The translations under genes and the position numbers were made by a program. 64,000 nt of DNA from Myxococcus sp. RHSTA-1-4 (GTDB lineage Bacteria > Myxococcota > Myxococcia > Myxococcales > Myxococcaceae). The notes below the pieces were generated by a model that searched no databases, had not been told where the DNA came from, and was given only the letters and a program-made list of their open reading frames with translations. Shown here one piece after another: positions 1 through 8,778 of this stretch (within the stretch, counting starts at the first letter, position 1; each line of letters starts with the position of its first letter). The stretch covers positions 26,275-90,274 of the forward strand of contig NZ_JAIQDG010000045.1 of assembly GCF_020037125.1 (NCBI RefSeq). Direction: 5' to 3'.

Positions 1-2
1 AC

Positions 3-1196
3 CGCCTCAGCGGCTGGGACGGGTGGGGCGCGGCTTCCAAGTACAGCCGGGGCCCGCAGACGGTGGCGGGGGACTTCGACGGCAACGGCTTCGAGGACCT
101 GCTCATCTACCGGCCCGGCAGCAACCAGGCCTGGGTGGGCTGGTCGGACGGTTGGGGCGGGTGGCTGCGCTCGACGAGCATCTTCGGCGCGGGCTTCGAC
201 TTCTGGTCCATGGCCGACCGCGTGGTGGTGCTGGACTTCAACAACGACCAGCGCGACGACTTCCTCTTCTACCGCCCGGGCGGCGGCCCCGCTTTCGCGG
301 TGCGCAGCAACGCGGACCGGACGTTCACCACCACCATGGCGGCCTACAGCTTCGCGGGCTTCGACTTCGGCGAGCCGCAGGACCGGGCCCTGGCGTTCGA
401 CTACAACGCGGACGGGTTCGACGACCTGTTCTTCTACCGTCCGGGCAACCGCGTCGCCTGGGTGGCGCGGAGCAACGGCGACGGCACCTTCTCCAACGCG
501 TTCGCCAGCTTCGCGGGCATCGGGACGTTCGACCTGGCGGACGTGAGGGACCAGGCCCTGGCCTTCGACTACAACAACGACGGGCGCGACGACCTCTTCT
601 TCTACCGGCCGGGCGGCCGCCTGGCCAACGTCGTGCGCAGCGACCCCGGCGACGTCTTCACCAGCGTGGTCTCCACCACCAACTTCGCGGGCTTCGACTT
701 CTCCGACCCGAGGGACCGCGCCCTCGCGTTCGAGCACGACGGCGATAACCTCGACGACATCTTCATGTACCGCCCGGGCGGGAGCCTGGCCCGCATAGCG
801 AAGAGCACCAGCACCGGCTTCTCCGCCGCGTACATGGGCGCCTGGGGCATCGGCGGTTATGACCTGTTTGACTTCCGGGACCAGGCCCTGGCGCTCGACT
901 ACGACGCCGACAACAAGGATGACCTGTTCCTGTTCCGGCCGGGTGCGCTCGCCGCCTACGTCCTGAAGAGCAACGGCAGCGGCAGCTTCACCACCGTCCA
1001 CAGCGGCCACGGCTTCGCGCCGCCCTATCCCTTCGACTTCGCCCAGCACCAGGACAAGGCCGTCATCTTCGACTACAACAACGACGGGCGCGACGACTTC
1101 TACCTGTACCGCTATGACACCCAGCGCGTGGTGGCGTCGGTGTCCAACGGCACGTTCGCGTCCTTCCCCCCGAACGCCGCGCTCAACCCGTACTGA
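3..1196 (+). CDS. FG-GAP/VCBS-type repeat protein, 5' partial
   Basis: The reading frame is open from the first bases of the window, so the N-terminus lies upstream. What remains (about 398 residues) is at least seven repeats of roughly 50 residues. Each has an acidic, calcium-loop-like stretch followed by an aromatic patch, for example DYNNDGRDDLFFYRPG near 570-612 and DYNADGFDDLFFYRPG near 400-444. This is the pattern of FG-GAP/VCBS beta-propeller repeats found in secreted or surface proteins, where the Asp/Asn loops bind calcium. No catalytic motif is visible in the part present, so it may be the C-terminal propeller of a larger enzyme or adhesin. It ends in a clean stop before a 150-base gap. 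Confidence 0.85.
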   Translation, partial: RLSGWDGWGAASKYSRGPQTVAGDFDGNGFEDLLIYRPGSNQAWVGWSDGWGGWLRSTSIFGAGFDFWSMADRVVVLDFNNDQRDDFLFYRPGGGPAFAVRSNADRTFTTTMAAYSFAGFDFGEPQDRALAFDYNADGFDDLFFYRPGNRVAWVARSNGDGTFSNAFASFAGIGTFDLADVRDQALAFDYNNDGRDDLFFYRPGGRLANVVRSDPGDVFTSVVSTTNFAGFDFSDPRDRALAFEHDGDNLDDIFMYRPGGSLARIAKSTSTGFSAAYMGAWGIGGYDLFDFRDQALALDYDADNKDDLFLFRPGALAAYVLKSNGSGSFTTVHSGHGFAPPYPFDFAQHQDKAVIFDYNNDGRDDFYLYRYDTQRVVASVSNGTFASFPPNAALNPY

Positions 1197-1346
1197 TTCA
1201 GGGCGCTGAAGAGTCCTGCAGGTCCTGGGGGTTACCCAGGTACGGCGGGGCTGACACTGAGCGAGCAGGGACGAGCGGAGTCATAGCCAGTTGGTCCGCC
1301 TGCCTTCGTACAGAGAGTGACTCTCATCTCGAAGAGGAGCCCTCCG

Positions 1347-2858
1347 ATGTTGCCACGTTGGTTTTCTTCCCCGTCCCTGCTCCTGGTCTCCACGCTCTCC
1401 GCCGTGGCCTGTGGCACCGCGCCCGAGCCCTCGGAAACGCCCGCCCCCGCGCAGCCCGAGGCGCCCGTGCAGCAGCTCCACCCGGAGCGCCGGGGTATCG
1501 GCCTGCTGCCGCTGCCGTCCGGCCCTCGTCAGCAGACCGTCACGGTGGACCCGCGCCGCTCGCTCGCGGTGACGGACCAGGTCATCCTCCAGAACTTCAG
1601 CTTCCAGTCCGTCATGAACCAGCTCGTGGCGCAGGCGGGTGTCTCCGGCCTGACCTCGCTGCAGCTCTACCGGCAGTGGTGGGACACGGCCAACCCGGGG
1701 CCGGGGCTCGGGCTGGGCGCGCACTGTGACGACGAGCTGCTGCCCGACGGCACCACCGGCCTGAACGGCTTCTCCTATTCCTGCCCGCGCGAGGAAGGGA
1801 CCCAGATTTCGGAGGACCCGTTCTCCACCAAGCCGTCGAACGCGGGCGCGTACATCCCCATTGGCGTGTTCAACCGGTTCGACCTGGCCTCCCAGGACGG
1901 CAGCGACTGCGGCGAGTACCGCATCCTCTTCGCCCGCCGCGAGGGCCAGACCGAGGAGTTCCGCCGCGGCACCCTCATCTTCGAGGCGGTGCTGCCCAAC
2001 CCTCAGCCCGAGCTGGGCCTCGCCGGGTGCCGCCCGGTGGCGCAGTTCTGGGCGGACCTGTCCCTGGAGTCCAGCGCCACCGTGCGTGGCCAGAAGCTGC
2101 GCGACTTCTACTTCACCGGCCTGCCCGGCTTCATGCCCGTGGTGCACCTGGACAACTACGGCAACCGCACCAGCGGCGTGCTCACCGGCCAGGTGCGCAC
2201 CAACCAGTTCATTCAGCCGCCGAAGGCCGCACGCCCGCTGTTCCCCTGGACGATGCGCGAGTTCAAGCTGCGCAAGGACTGCTCCACCGGCACGTGCGCG
2301 CTGCGCTTCGTCCCGGTGACTGCGAAGACCAACCCCGGTGGCGTGCTGTTCAGCCCCACCTCCACCCATCCGCAGGCGGCGGACTTCCAGAGCGTGAGCT
2401 TCCCCGCCCAGGTGGCGGCGCTGGCCAACGCCGACATCAACCGCTTCTCCATGCAGGTCGAGGACCGCTTCAACAGCGGCCAGAGCGTGTCTCAGGGCTC
2501 GGAGGACAACTACTCCGCCCGCTTCACCACCGCCCCCTCCACGCTGCGCTCCAACCTCCAGGCCCAGTTGACGGCCCTGGGGAGCACGCTGACGCCGGAC
2601 CACATCGTCCGTCGCGCCCTGACGCAGTCCTGCGCGGGCTGCCATGAGCACAGCAAGCCCAACCCGGACGGCACGCCGGGCAATGACGACCTGGGCAATG
2701 GGATGGTGTGGCCCCGCTCGCTGACCTTCGTGCACGTCTCGGAGCAGAGCCCCGAGAGCGGCCCGGATGGCCAGCGCTTCCGCATCTCCCCGGCGCTCAC
2801 GGACGTGTTCCTCCCCCACCGCAAGCAGGTGCTGGAGAGCTTCCTCTCCATGCCCTGA
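1347..2858 (+). CDS. Lipoprotein with a single CxxCH motif
   Basis: A 503-residue protein. The ATG at 1347 is chosen because GAAGAGGAG lies at 1331-1339 and the product then begins with a lipoprotein signal (hydrophobic segment ending in SAVACG). A Pro/Ala-rich linker follows. The body matches no enzyme family I recognise. Near the C-terminus is SCAGCHEH, a CxxCH heme-c-like motif, in a DHIVRRALTQ-SCAGC context. Proteins of this kind are common in myxobacterial genomes and are usually left as hypothetical. It is inferred to sit in the cell envelope; whether heme is attached is unknown. An in-frame ATG at 1317 lacks a ribosome binding site. Confidence 0.85.
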   Translation: MLPRWFSSPSLLLVSTLSAVACGTAPEPSETPAPAQPEAPVQQLHPERRGIGLLPLPSGPRQQTVTVDPRRSLAVTDQVILQNFSFQSVMNQLVAQAGVSGLTSLQLYRQWWDTANPGPGLGLGAHCDDELLPDGTTGLNGFSYSCPREEGTQISEDPFSTKPSNAGAYIPIGVFNRFDLASQDGSDCGEYRILFARREGQTEEFRRGTLIFEAVLPNPQPELGLAGCRPVAQFWADLSLESSATVRGQKLRDFYFTGLPGFMPVVHLDNYGNRTSGVLTGQVRTNQFIQPPKAARPLFPWTMREFKLRKDCSTGTCALRFVPVTAKTNPGGVLFSPTSTHPQAADFQSVSFPAQVAALANADINRFSMQVEDRFNSGQSVSQGSEDNYSARFTTAPSTLRSNLQAQLTALGSTLTPDHIVRRALTQSCAGCHEHSKPNPDGTPGNDDLGNGMVWPRSLTFVHVSEQSPESGPDGQRFRISPALTDVFLPHRKQVLESFLSMP

Positions 2859-2990
2859 CGGCGAGGCCCGGCGCGCCCACTGTACGGGAAGGCCCAGGCC
2901 CGCCCCGGGTGGACCGTGGTCTTCTAATCGCAGTGCAATTGCAGCTCCTGTGAGGCGCGGGTACGGTCCCGCCCCCAAATCGGAGCCGCG

Positions 2991-3800
2991 ATGTCACGCC
3001 ACCTGTGTTCCATCTTCGTGCTGCTGTCCTGCTGTGCCCTCGCCGCCTGTTCCTCGGAGGGCCCAGCCGGGCCTCGAGGTCCACAAGGTCCTCAAGGCGT
3101 TCAAGGCGAACCGGGCCCCGCGGGAGGACCGCAAGGCCCCGAAGGGCCGCAAGGGCCTCAAGGCCCCGCCGGACCGCAGGGCCCCAAGGGAGACCCGGGC
3201 TCGCTCGGCGCGCCCATCTGCACGCCAGGGGAGCTCTTCTGCGAGGGCAACTCGCTCTGGGCCTGCACGAAGTCCGGCGCCGATGCGATTCGCAGCGCGA
3301 AGTGCGCGGGCGGCTCGGCGACGAATCCCACCGGCTGCTTCAGCGACCACTGCTCGCCCGGAGAGGCCGCCTGCTGCCGGCCCACGAAGGCGGTGTGCCA
3401 GTGGAGCTTCACGAACCCGTCCAGCTCGGGCGCGTACTACGCCGGCTATTCGCCGGAGGCGTTCCTCTGCAATGCCCCAGCCGATTGCTTGAGCGGCGTC
3501 GACTTCTCGGTGACGCTGTTCCGCAGCGGGAGTGCCCTGTACTGCGGCTCCGGTCTCACCTACCTCACCCTGCAGATGAAGCGGCCCCTGACCAGTCCAG
3601 GCCAGGTCTTCACCCTGCCGGACTCACGCGTGTCGCTGAGCCTCGACCCGTTCCAGAGCGCCCGCTCGTGCAGAGCATGGACGGGCACCGTCACCTGGAA
3701 CTCGGAGGTGCCGTCCTGGAGCGTCACGTTCAACGCCACGTGCAGCGAGGCGGGCAAGAGCGACATCCGCCTGACCGGCACCTGGAGCGGCGACGTCTGA
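2991..3800 (+). CDS. Collagen-like repeat lipoprotein
   Basis: A 269-residue protein. It starts with a short lipoprotein signal ending in LAACSS. Residues about 24-70 are then an almost uninterrupted Gly-X-Y run rich in GPQGPQG and GPAGP triplets, the signature of bacterial collagen-like domains that form triple helices. The remaining 200 residues are Cys-rich (CTPGELFCEG, SDHCSPGEAACC) and have no recognised domain. The layout suggests a trimeric stalk on the outer membrane with a disulfide-bonded head. Its G/C-rich triplets also make the DNA locally repetitive at about 3060-3200. The binding partner is unknown. Confidence 0.85.
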   Translation: MSRHLCSIFVLLSCCALAACSSEGPAGPRGPQGPQGVQGEPGPAGGPQGPEGPQGPQGPAGPQGPKGDPGSLGAPICTPGELFCEGNSLWACTKSGADAIRSAKCAGGSATNPTGCFSDHCSPGEAACCRPTKAVCQWSFTNPSSSGAYYAGYSPEAFLCNAPADCLSGVDFSVTLFRSGSALYCGSGLTYLTLQMKRPLTSPGQVFTLPDSRVSLSLDPFQSARSCRAWTGTVTWNSEVPSWSVTFNATCSEAGKSDIRLTGTWSGDV

Positions 3801-3971
3801 GCGTCCTCCGGAACAGCCGCGCCGCCTGATGTGTTACGAAGGACCTCGGCACCCGGCAGGCGAGGACCGCGCGGGGATTCTCGTTCGGGGAGTCCCCTTG
3901 CGCGGGTGCTGCATGGACGAGCCCGTGCGAGGGCTCGAGCGGATGAGAGCACCTGCCACCGAGGTCGCCGT

Positions 3972-4346
3972 ATGAGTGAAGAGACAGAGAAGGTCCGTTA
4001 CGGACGCGCACAGAAGTTCCGCCTCTCGCCGAAGGGCGCGGAGGCCACGGCGTCGTATGCGGCGATGATTGAAGCGGCGAAGAGCGGCACCGGCCGCAGC
4101 CAGTTCGACGCGGCCCGTGCGACGTGGGGCGCCTCGCTCGGGCTGGCCGCCGACGACGGGCTCTTCCTCGGAGAGTTCGCCTCGGGTGAGCGCACCGTCG
4201 CGGAGACGGCGCGCAACCTCGAGGGCTGCGGCACCCCGGCGAAGGAAGTGAAGGCGGCCATCGAGCGGCTGTTGAAGCTCGGCATGCTCGAGCCCCTGCC
4301 CGCGGCCGCGCCTCCGCCCGCGCCGGCTCCGCGCCGCTACTGGTGA
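3972..4346 (+). CDS. Small hypothetical protein
   Basis: A 124-residue protein starting at ATG 3972 (MSEETEKVRYGRAQ). GAGG lies about nine bases upstream. The first half is charged and the centre is helical (TARNLEGCGTPAKEVKAAIE), which resembles a small winged-helix or helical-bundle fold. The last 15 residues are Pro/Ala-rich. No family was recognised. The frame upstream of 3972 is open but Arg-rich and lacks a ribosome binding site, so the longer start is rejected. Confidence 0.7.
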   Translation: MSEETEKVRYGRAQKFRLSPKGAEATASYAAMIEAAKSGTGRSQFDAARATWGASLGLAADDGLFLGEFASGERTVAETARNLEGCGTPAKEVKAAIERLLKLGMLEPLPAAAPPPAPAPRRYW

Positions 4347-4372
4347 GCGCCGCGACACCGCGGACGCGGTGA

Positions 4373-4871
4373 GCCGCTGCGCCTGCGTCACGCCGGGCAG
4401 CGTGGGCGCGGGGTTGAGGGCCTGGACGAGCAGCGCACGCAGCGCCTCGGACAGGTCGTCATTCACGCCCACCGCGCCCGCGGGGGCCCCTTGCAGTGGC
4501 GCGGGCACCTCCGCGCCCACCACCACGGGCATGCGCACCACCCAGGACAGGTAGTGCGCCAGCCGCACCGCGGGCTCTGACAGGTCGAGCAGCAGCGCGC
4601 CCACCGCGCCCGCCGTGAAGGGCCGCCACAGGGGCCGTGCCGCCTCGGCGGGCGGCAGCACGCAGAAGTCCAGGCGCGGCACCTCGCTCAGCACCAGCCG
4701 GCCCAGCGTGCCGAAGCCGCTCTTCACGGCGGTGGGCTCGCCTCTTGTGGCTTCGGCCTGGCCCACGCTTGGGAGCGCCTCGGCGGCCGGCTGGGGGGGG
4801 ACGTCCCTGAGCCCCTGGTGGGCGTGTGGGACCGGCCATGCTCCTGTTCCGGGGAGCCATCTGCAACTCAA
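4373..4871 (-). pseudogene. Decayed protein-coding remnant
   Basis: On the minus strand the frame from about 4781 down to 4373 reads like a real protein: GTLGRLVLSEVPRLDFCVL, then LWRPFTAGAVGALLLDLSEP, then LSEALRALLVQALNPAP. The alternation of hydrophobic strands and helices fits a Rossmann- or GTPase-like fold. There is no good start or ribosome binding site, and no stop until the frame runs antisense through the gene at 3972-4346. I read it as a truncated gene whose two ends have been lost. The family is not identified. The alternative is that it is chance open frame in GC-rich DNA. Confidence 0.4.
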
Positions 4872-4928
4872 GCTGTGGCGTTTCCAGGAATGTCCTATGG
4901 CCGCGCGGCCTGTGTGACAGCTACATGC

Positions 4929-5792
4929 TCAACGACGGTCCGCGGTTTCGATGTGGCTCAGGAGCGCCGCCGCGAGCGGGGGCACGACGGCACGTGGAAT
5001 CGCGTGCCCCATCCCGTTGAGGGTCACCAGCGCCGAGCGCGGCAGGGTCTCCGCCAGGAACCGCGAGTTGGACTCGGGATTGGTGGGGTCCTCCGGGGTG
5101 GCGATGACGAGCGTGGGCACGGTGACGTGAGCGAGCTCCGCCCCACGCGCCAGTCCGGAGGGGTCGGCGCGCGCATGGGCAGTCGAGGTGTCGTGGCGGC
5201 CGGCGTGGGCGATGATGCGCCGCTCGAGCGCACGGAACTCCTCGGCATCGAAGGGAATCGCCTTGCCGTTGAGCCTGCGCCAGTTCTCGACCCGCCATTC
5301 AATCTGCGCCTCGCGCTCACGCGGCTCGAACATGTGGCGCCAGAACTCGTACAGGCCGGGGTCGATGGGGGCTCGCGCCGTCGCGTTGGCGCGGGCGGGG
5401 GCGCCTTCGAGGGCGGGCGCCCCGATGACCGTCGCGCTGAGCAGCCGCTGGGGATGCGCGACCAGGAGCCACTGCACCAGATAGCCTCCCAACGACAGGC
5501 CCACGACGTGCGCGCGCTCGATGCCGAGCGCATCGAGGATGGCCAGTGCGTCCTCGGCCATCCGGGTAGCGGAGTAGGGGACCGTGTCGAAAGCCCAGGT
5601 GGACGCTCCGGTGTCCCGGTGGTCGTAGCGGATGACCCGGTGCTTGCGGGCCAGGACCTCCACGAGCTCGTCGGGCCAGACGAGGCCCGAGACGGTGGAG
5701 CCCATGATGAGCAGAATGGCGGGCGCATCCTCCGGCCCCCGTGACTCGACCCAGAGCGAGACTCCCTCGGCGACCTCGACGAAGCGTTCCAT
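4929..5792 (-). CDS. Alpha/beta hydrolase
   Basis: A 287-residue alpha/beta-hydrolase-fold protein. It starts at the ATG at 5792 (MERFVEVAEGVSLWVES), preceded by GGGAG; the frame further upstream looks non-coding. The oxyanion region is LLIMGSTVSG, the cap region follows RYDHRDTG, and the nucleophile elbow is GLSLGG with Ser near residue 100. The general acid is likely in VIATPEDPTNP and the His in NGMGHAIP. This set resembles the hydrolases related to esterases and RdmC/aclacinomycin methylesterase. The substrate cannot be read from the sequence. It has no signal peptide, so it is probably cytoplasmic. Confidence 0.88.
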   Translation of the reverse strand: MERFVEVAEGVSLWVESRGPEDAPAILLIMGSTVSGLVWPDELVEVLARKHRVIRYDHRDTGASTWAFDTVPYSATRMAEDALAILDALGIERAHVVGLSLGGYLVQWLLVAHPQRLLSATVIGAPALEGAPARANATARAPIDPGLYEFWRHMFEPREREAQIEWRVENWRRLNGKAIPFDAEEFRALERRIIAHAGRHDTSTAHARADPSGLARGAELAHVTVPTLVIATPEDPTNPESNSRFLAETLPRSALVTLNGMGHAIPRAVVPPLAAALLSHIETADRR

Positions 5793-6000
5793 ACTCCCAG
5801 CATCGCAGGACGGCACGAGGAGGGACTCCTCTTTTTCACACCCGGAGTGCTCCAGGGCCGCGCGCCAAACGTTCGTTCCCTGCGCACAGGCGCTCACCGC
5901 TCGCGGGCCCGCGGATGTCCCTGAACCCGGGTAGGCCGTGGTGAACGCCTACCACCGCCATTCGCTATCAACCCGCCGTCACGCCCCCGGAGGTCCCCGA

Positions 6001-6240
6001 ATGCCCCCATTCCCTGTCGGTCGCGCCGCTGTCGCCTCCCTGCTCCTGCTCACCTGCAAGGCGAAGGAGCAGGTCACCACGCGCGACTGGGCGGCGACCT
6101 TCCCGCTCGGCGACTCCTGCGGGAAGGGTGTCCAGGCTCCGCCGAGCGGAGGGTTCGACACGTTCGAGCCGGTGGCGTGCTCCTCCATCGGCGTCACCGT
6201 GGACGACATCGACAACATCGAGTTCGTCAACTGGACGTGA
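6001..6240 (+). CDS. Small lipoprotein-like protein, possibly truncated
   Basis: A 79-residue product from ATG 6001. It begins with a hydrophobic stretch ending in LLLLTCKAKEQ, which looks like a lipoprotein signal and lipobox. It continues to DDIDNIEFVNWT and stops abruptly. The sequence after the stop (6241-6440) still carries coding-like character in another frame, so the gene may be a 5' fragment of something longer. No family recognised. Confidence 0.5.
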   Translation: MPPFPVGRAAVASLLLLTCKAKEQVTTRDWAATFPLGDSCGKGVQAPPSGGFDTFEPVACSSIGVTVDDIDNIEFVNWT

Positions 6241-6259
6241 CGGGCGGCCCCGTCCCGTC

Positions 6260-6439
6260 GCGAGGTGCTGGACGCGCTGCCGCGGCGTGAGGGATTACAC
6301 GAGGCGCAGCTGACGGCCTGGCGGGGCGCGGCCACCGGAGCGCTGGCGGAGGAGCATACTCTTCTTGCGGCGCGTCCGGGCTGTGGACCTCATGGAGGTG
6401 TACAAGGTCCTCGAGCAGTTCGAGGCGCTGCGGAGGTGA
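6260..6439 (+). pseudogene. Short coding remnant
   Basis: In the frame ending at the TGA at 6437-6439 the sequence reads RRVRAVDLMEVYKVLEQF and then EALRR before the stop. This looks like the C-terminal end of a helical protein, but the frame is closed upstream by a stop near 6311. It may be the frameshifted tail of the small lipoprotein gene before it, or a separate remnant. The TGA region also supplies GGAGGTGAG, the ribosome binding site of the next gene. Confidence 0.25.
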
Positions 6440-6447
6440 GTCCGTCC

Positions 6448-7128
6448 ATGAGTCTGGAGGTGAGCGAGGAGGCGTTCGAGGAGAACCTCCGCCGGTATTT
6501 CGAGGCCGAGGGGCTGCCGAGAGGAGAGGTGCGGCGCCTGTATGACGAGTGGCGGCGATTCGCCGCCGACGAGCGTCGCGTCGTGGCGCAGAACTCTCTC
6601 TTTCGCGTCGACGCGAGCCAGATCTCCTGGAGGTACAAGCGAAATCCCATGCCGCCCGGCTTCGGCCTGGCCTGGTGGGAGGAGCGCTGGGACGCATGCC
6701 CCGGGAGGCTGGTCGATGGCGTCCCCGTTACCCCGCTCGATCGCGTCAACATGTATCTATCGACTGATTCGGGGCTCCAGCCCTGTCCGGCGCCCAAGGC
6801 CTATCGGCCCGACTGGCTGCCCGGGAGCTGGCGCTGCGAGGCGCTCTACCTCGATGGGCGGACTCCAACGCGGCCCGAACCCGAGCAGGTATGGACCCTC
6901 CATCCCCACGGCCGGGTGGAGGTGTCGGGCTCCGACCCCTATTTCATCGCGGGCTCCACCTGGCGTGTCCACCTCTCCTTCCCCGGGGATGCGCTGTGGT
7001 TCGAGTGGCCGGCGGCCCTCGCCCGCGCACGCGAGCAGGCGGTCGTCTTCGAGCACCGGGCCGACGAGCTCGACATCATCCTGCCCGACCAGGCCCTGTA
7101 CCAATCCAGCCGGTGGCGCCGCGTCTGA
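6448..7128 (+). CDS. Hypothetical protein
   Basis: A 226-residue protein starting at ATG 6448 (MSLEVSEEAFEENLRRYF), with GGAGGTGAG at 6432-6440. The N-terminal 50 residues are helical and charged. The rest is rich in aromatic residues (WWEERWDACPG, WLPGSWRCEALYLDG) and ends in strands. No domain recognised and no signal peptide. It probably overlaps the start of the following gene, suggesting a two-gene unit. Confidence 0.72.
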   Translation: MSLEVSEEAFEENLRRYFEAEGLPRGEVRRLYDEWRRFAADERRVVAQNSLFRVDASQISWRYKRNPMPPGFGLAWWEERWDACPGRLVDGVPVTPLDRVNMYLSTDSGLQPCPAPKAYRPDWLPGSWRCEALYLDGRTPTRPEPEQVWTLHPHGRVEVSGSDPYFIAGSTWRVHLSFPGDALWFEWPAALARAREQAVVFEHRADELDIILPDQALYQSSRWRRV

Positions 7129-7982
7129 CGCCGCGCCGCTGTCTCCTGGCCGCTCCACGCGGCGCCTCGTCGAGCAGCGGGGCGCTGGCTGGCACGACGA
7201 CGGGCGCGGGGACCATTCCTCCCCAGTGGCTCGAGGGCCTCGCCGAGTGGCCCCGTTCAGTGGGGTGGCTGCGGCGACTCGGGGAGCGGCTCGCGGGCCG
7301 GTTCTCGGGGCCGGGAGCGCTCGCGGCACCCGCTGCGTTGCCTCTCTTCTGGCCGGCGTTGCTGCCGCGCAACCTGCTCGTGCTCGCCATCCGCCACGAC
7401 ACCAGCACGAAGGCCAACGACGGCAAGGGGGCCTACGACGACAAGGCCGTGCTGCTCTGGGTCGACAAGCATGGGCAGAAGCACTGCACGACGTACGACA
7501 CCTGCACCGGGCCGGGCTCGAAGATGCTGGACGAGGGCTACGGCGAGGCCATCGGCGGAGACGACAAGAAGGACCTCGGACGCCTGCCGGCGGGCTCGTA
7601 CACGTACCACATGCGCCATTCCACCGGCCGCATGATTGGCGGCTTCTTCAAGCGGGGGCCGTTCGACAACGAGGGCACGCACGAGATTCTCGGCGCGCCC
7701 GACAAGGCGAAGTGGCAGGCCGAGTACGACATCGACCACGACGGGGACTTCGACGAGAAGGTGCGCGGCAAGGATGGCCAGGAGATCCTCTGGCACATGG
7801 GAAGGGAGGACGACCCGCGCAGCGCCGGCTGCCAGACGATGGCGCCCGACGACTGGCGGCGCTTCCTCCACGACCTCGACTTGGACGAGTACCAGAGCAT
7901 CAACTACACGCTGGTGCAGGAGGACTCGGCGAAGGGCAACGTCGTCTACTCGCCGCCGAAGGATGAGCCGGTGCTGGTCTGA
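7113..7982 (+). CDS. L,D-transpeptidase-like protein (uncertain)
   Basis: About 289 residues if it starts at the GTG at 7113, inside the end of the previous gene; GTG 7260 is an alternative. The first 85 residues include a hydrophobic stretch (ALAAPAALPLFWPALL) that could be a membrane or export segment. The conserved half holds LPAGSYTYHMRHSTG and ends in ILWHMGREDDPRSAGCQTM. The His, Gly, Ser-x-Gly-Cys arrangement recalls the YkuD L,D-transpeptidase active site, although the spacing is shorter than usual. If that is right it acts on peptidoglycan. The functional call is weak; that it is a gene is well supported. Confidence 0.6.
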   Translation: MAPRLTPRRCLLAAPRGASSSSGALAGTTTGAGTIPPQWLEGLAEWPRSVGWLRRLGERLAGRFSGPGALAAPAALPLFWPALLPRNLLVLAIRHDTSTKANDGKGAYDDKAVLLWVDKHGQKHCTTYDTCTGPGSKMLDEGYGEAIGGDDKKDLGRLPAGSYTYHMRHSTGRMIGGFFKRGPFDNEGTHEILGAPDKAKWQAEYDIDHDGDFDEKVRGKDGQEILWHMGREDDPRSAGCQTMAPDDWRRFLHDLDLDEYQSINYTLVQEDSAKGNVVYSPPKDEPVLV

Positions 7983-8075
7983 CCGTCCCCCCAGGCGGAT
8001 ATGCAACCAGGTGGCGCAGCGGCGGACGCGCCGGCGGATGGGAAGTCTCCGCCCTCCCGGCAAGGCACTCGCTTG

Positions 8076-8097
8076 TCTCGGTTGACATGAACCGAGA
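8076..8097. promoter_or_regulatory. Perfect inverted repeat over a start codon
   Basis: TCTCGGTT at 8076-8083 and AACCGAGA at 8090-8097 form a perfect 8-base inverted repeat around the spacer GACATG. That spacer contains the ATG (8087) of the next short reading frame. The symmetry is that of a dimeric repressor operator. It could also fold in RNA and hide the start codon. Confidence 0.4.
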
Positions 8098-8269
8098 TAC
8101 CGGCCCAGAAATCGGCTTCACCAACATCCACCTCGCCGCCAACGACGCCTCCGAACTCTTCGTCCTCGCCTTCGGCGACAAGGGAAAGCACGTACGCACC
8201 TCCATCGGCAGGGCCGAGCTGCCTCTCAACGTGCCCTTCGAGGTCGAAGTCCCCGTGGTCCTGGAGTGA
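8087..8269 (+). CDS. Short hypothetical protein, possibly a 3' remnant
   Basis: A 60-residue reading frame (MNRDTGPEIGFTNIHLAAND to FEVEVPVVLE). Its composition is protein-like, with alternating strand residues. It looks like the C-terminal part of a larger beta-rich protein. There is no clear ribosome binding site. Its stop overlaps a GTG of the following DUF1801 gene, so translation may be coupled. Confidence 0.45.
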   Translation: MNRDTGPEIGFTNIHLAANDASELFVLAFGDKGKHVRTSIGRAELPLNVPFEVEVPVVLE

Positions 8270-8274
8270 ACACA

Positions 8275-8718
8275 ATGACCGGCAAGACGTCCAAGAAGTC
8301 AGCGAAGAGCGCCGCGAAGCCGACCCTCCTCGCGGGCGGCAACCCTCAAATCGCGAAGGCCGACGGGGATGCCCCCGTGCAGGCCTACATCGCGGCCATG
8401 CCGGGCTGGAAGAGCGACGTCGGGCGCCGTCTCGACGCGCTCATCGTGCGCACCGTCCCCGGCGTGAGCAAGGCGGTCAAATGGAACTCGCCCTTCTACG
8501 GAGTCGAGGGCCAGGGCTGGTTCCTCGCCTTCCATTGCTTTGCGAAGTACGTCAAGGTGACTTTCTTCCACGGCACGTCGCTGCGTCCTGTCCCCCCCGG
8601 CGAGTCCAAGCAAAAGGACACGCGCTACCTCGACATCCACGAGGACGACACGCTCGACGAGGAGCTCGTGGCGAGTTGGATTCGGCAGGCATCGGAGCTG
8701 CCCGGCTGGGCCCCGTAG
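8275..8718 (+). CDS. DUF1801 domain protein
   Basis: A 147-residue protein. An N-terminal Lys/Ala/Ser-rich tail (TGKTSKKSAKSAAK) precedes a DUF1801 (YdhG-like) domain containing VQAYIAAMPGWKSDVGRRLD, VKWNSPFYG and GWFLAFHCFAKYVKVTFF. Family members are small cytoplasmic proteins of unknown biochemistry. ATG 8275 is preferred, with CTGGAG at 8261-8266. A GTG at 8266 overlapping the previous stop is an alternative. Confidence 0.8.
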   Translation: MTGKTSKKSAKSAAKPTLLAGGNPQIAKADGDAPVQAYIAAMPGWKSDVGRRLDALIVRTVPGVSKAVKWNSPFYGVEGQGWFLAFHCFAKYVKVTFFHGTSLRPVPPGESKQKDTRYLDIHEDDTLDEELVASWIRQASELPGWAP

Positions 8719-8778
8719 CGCCGGCAGGGCTCGCAAGGGCCGAGGGCGACGGCGCCGTGCAAGCCTGGATTGACCTCC

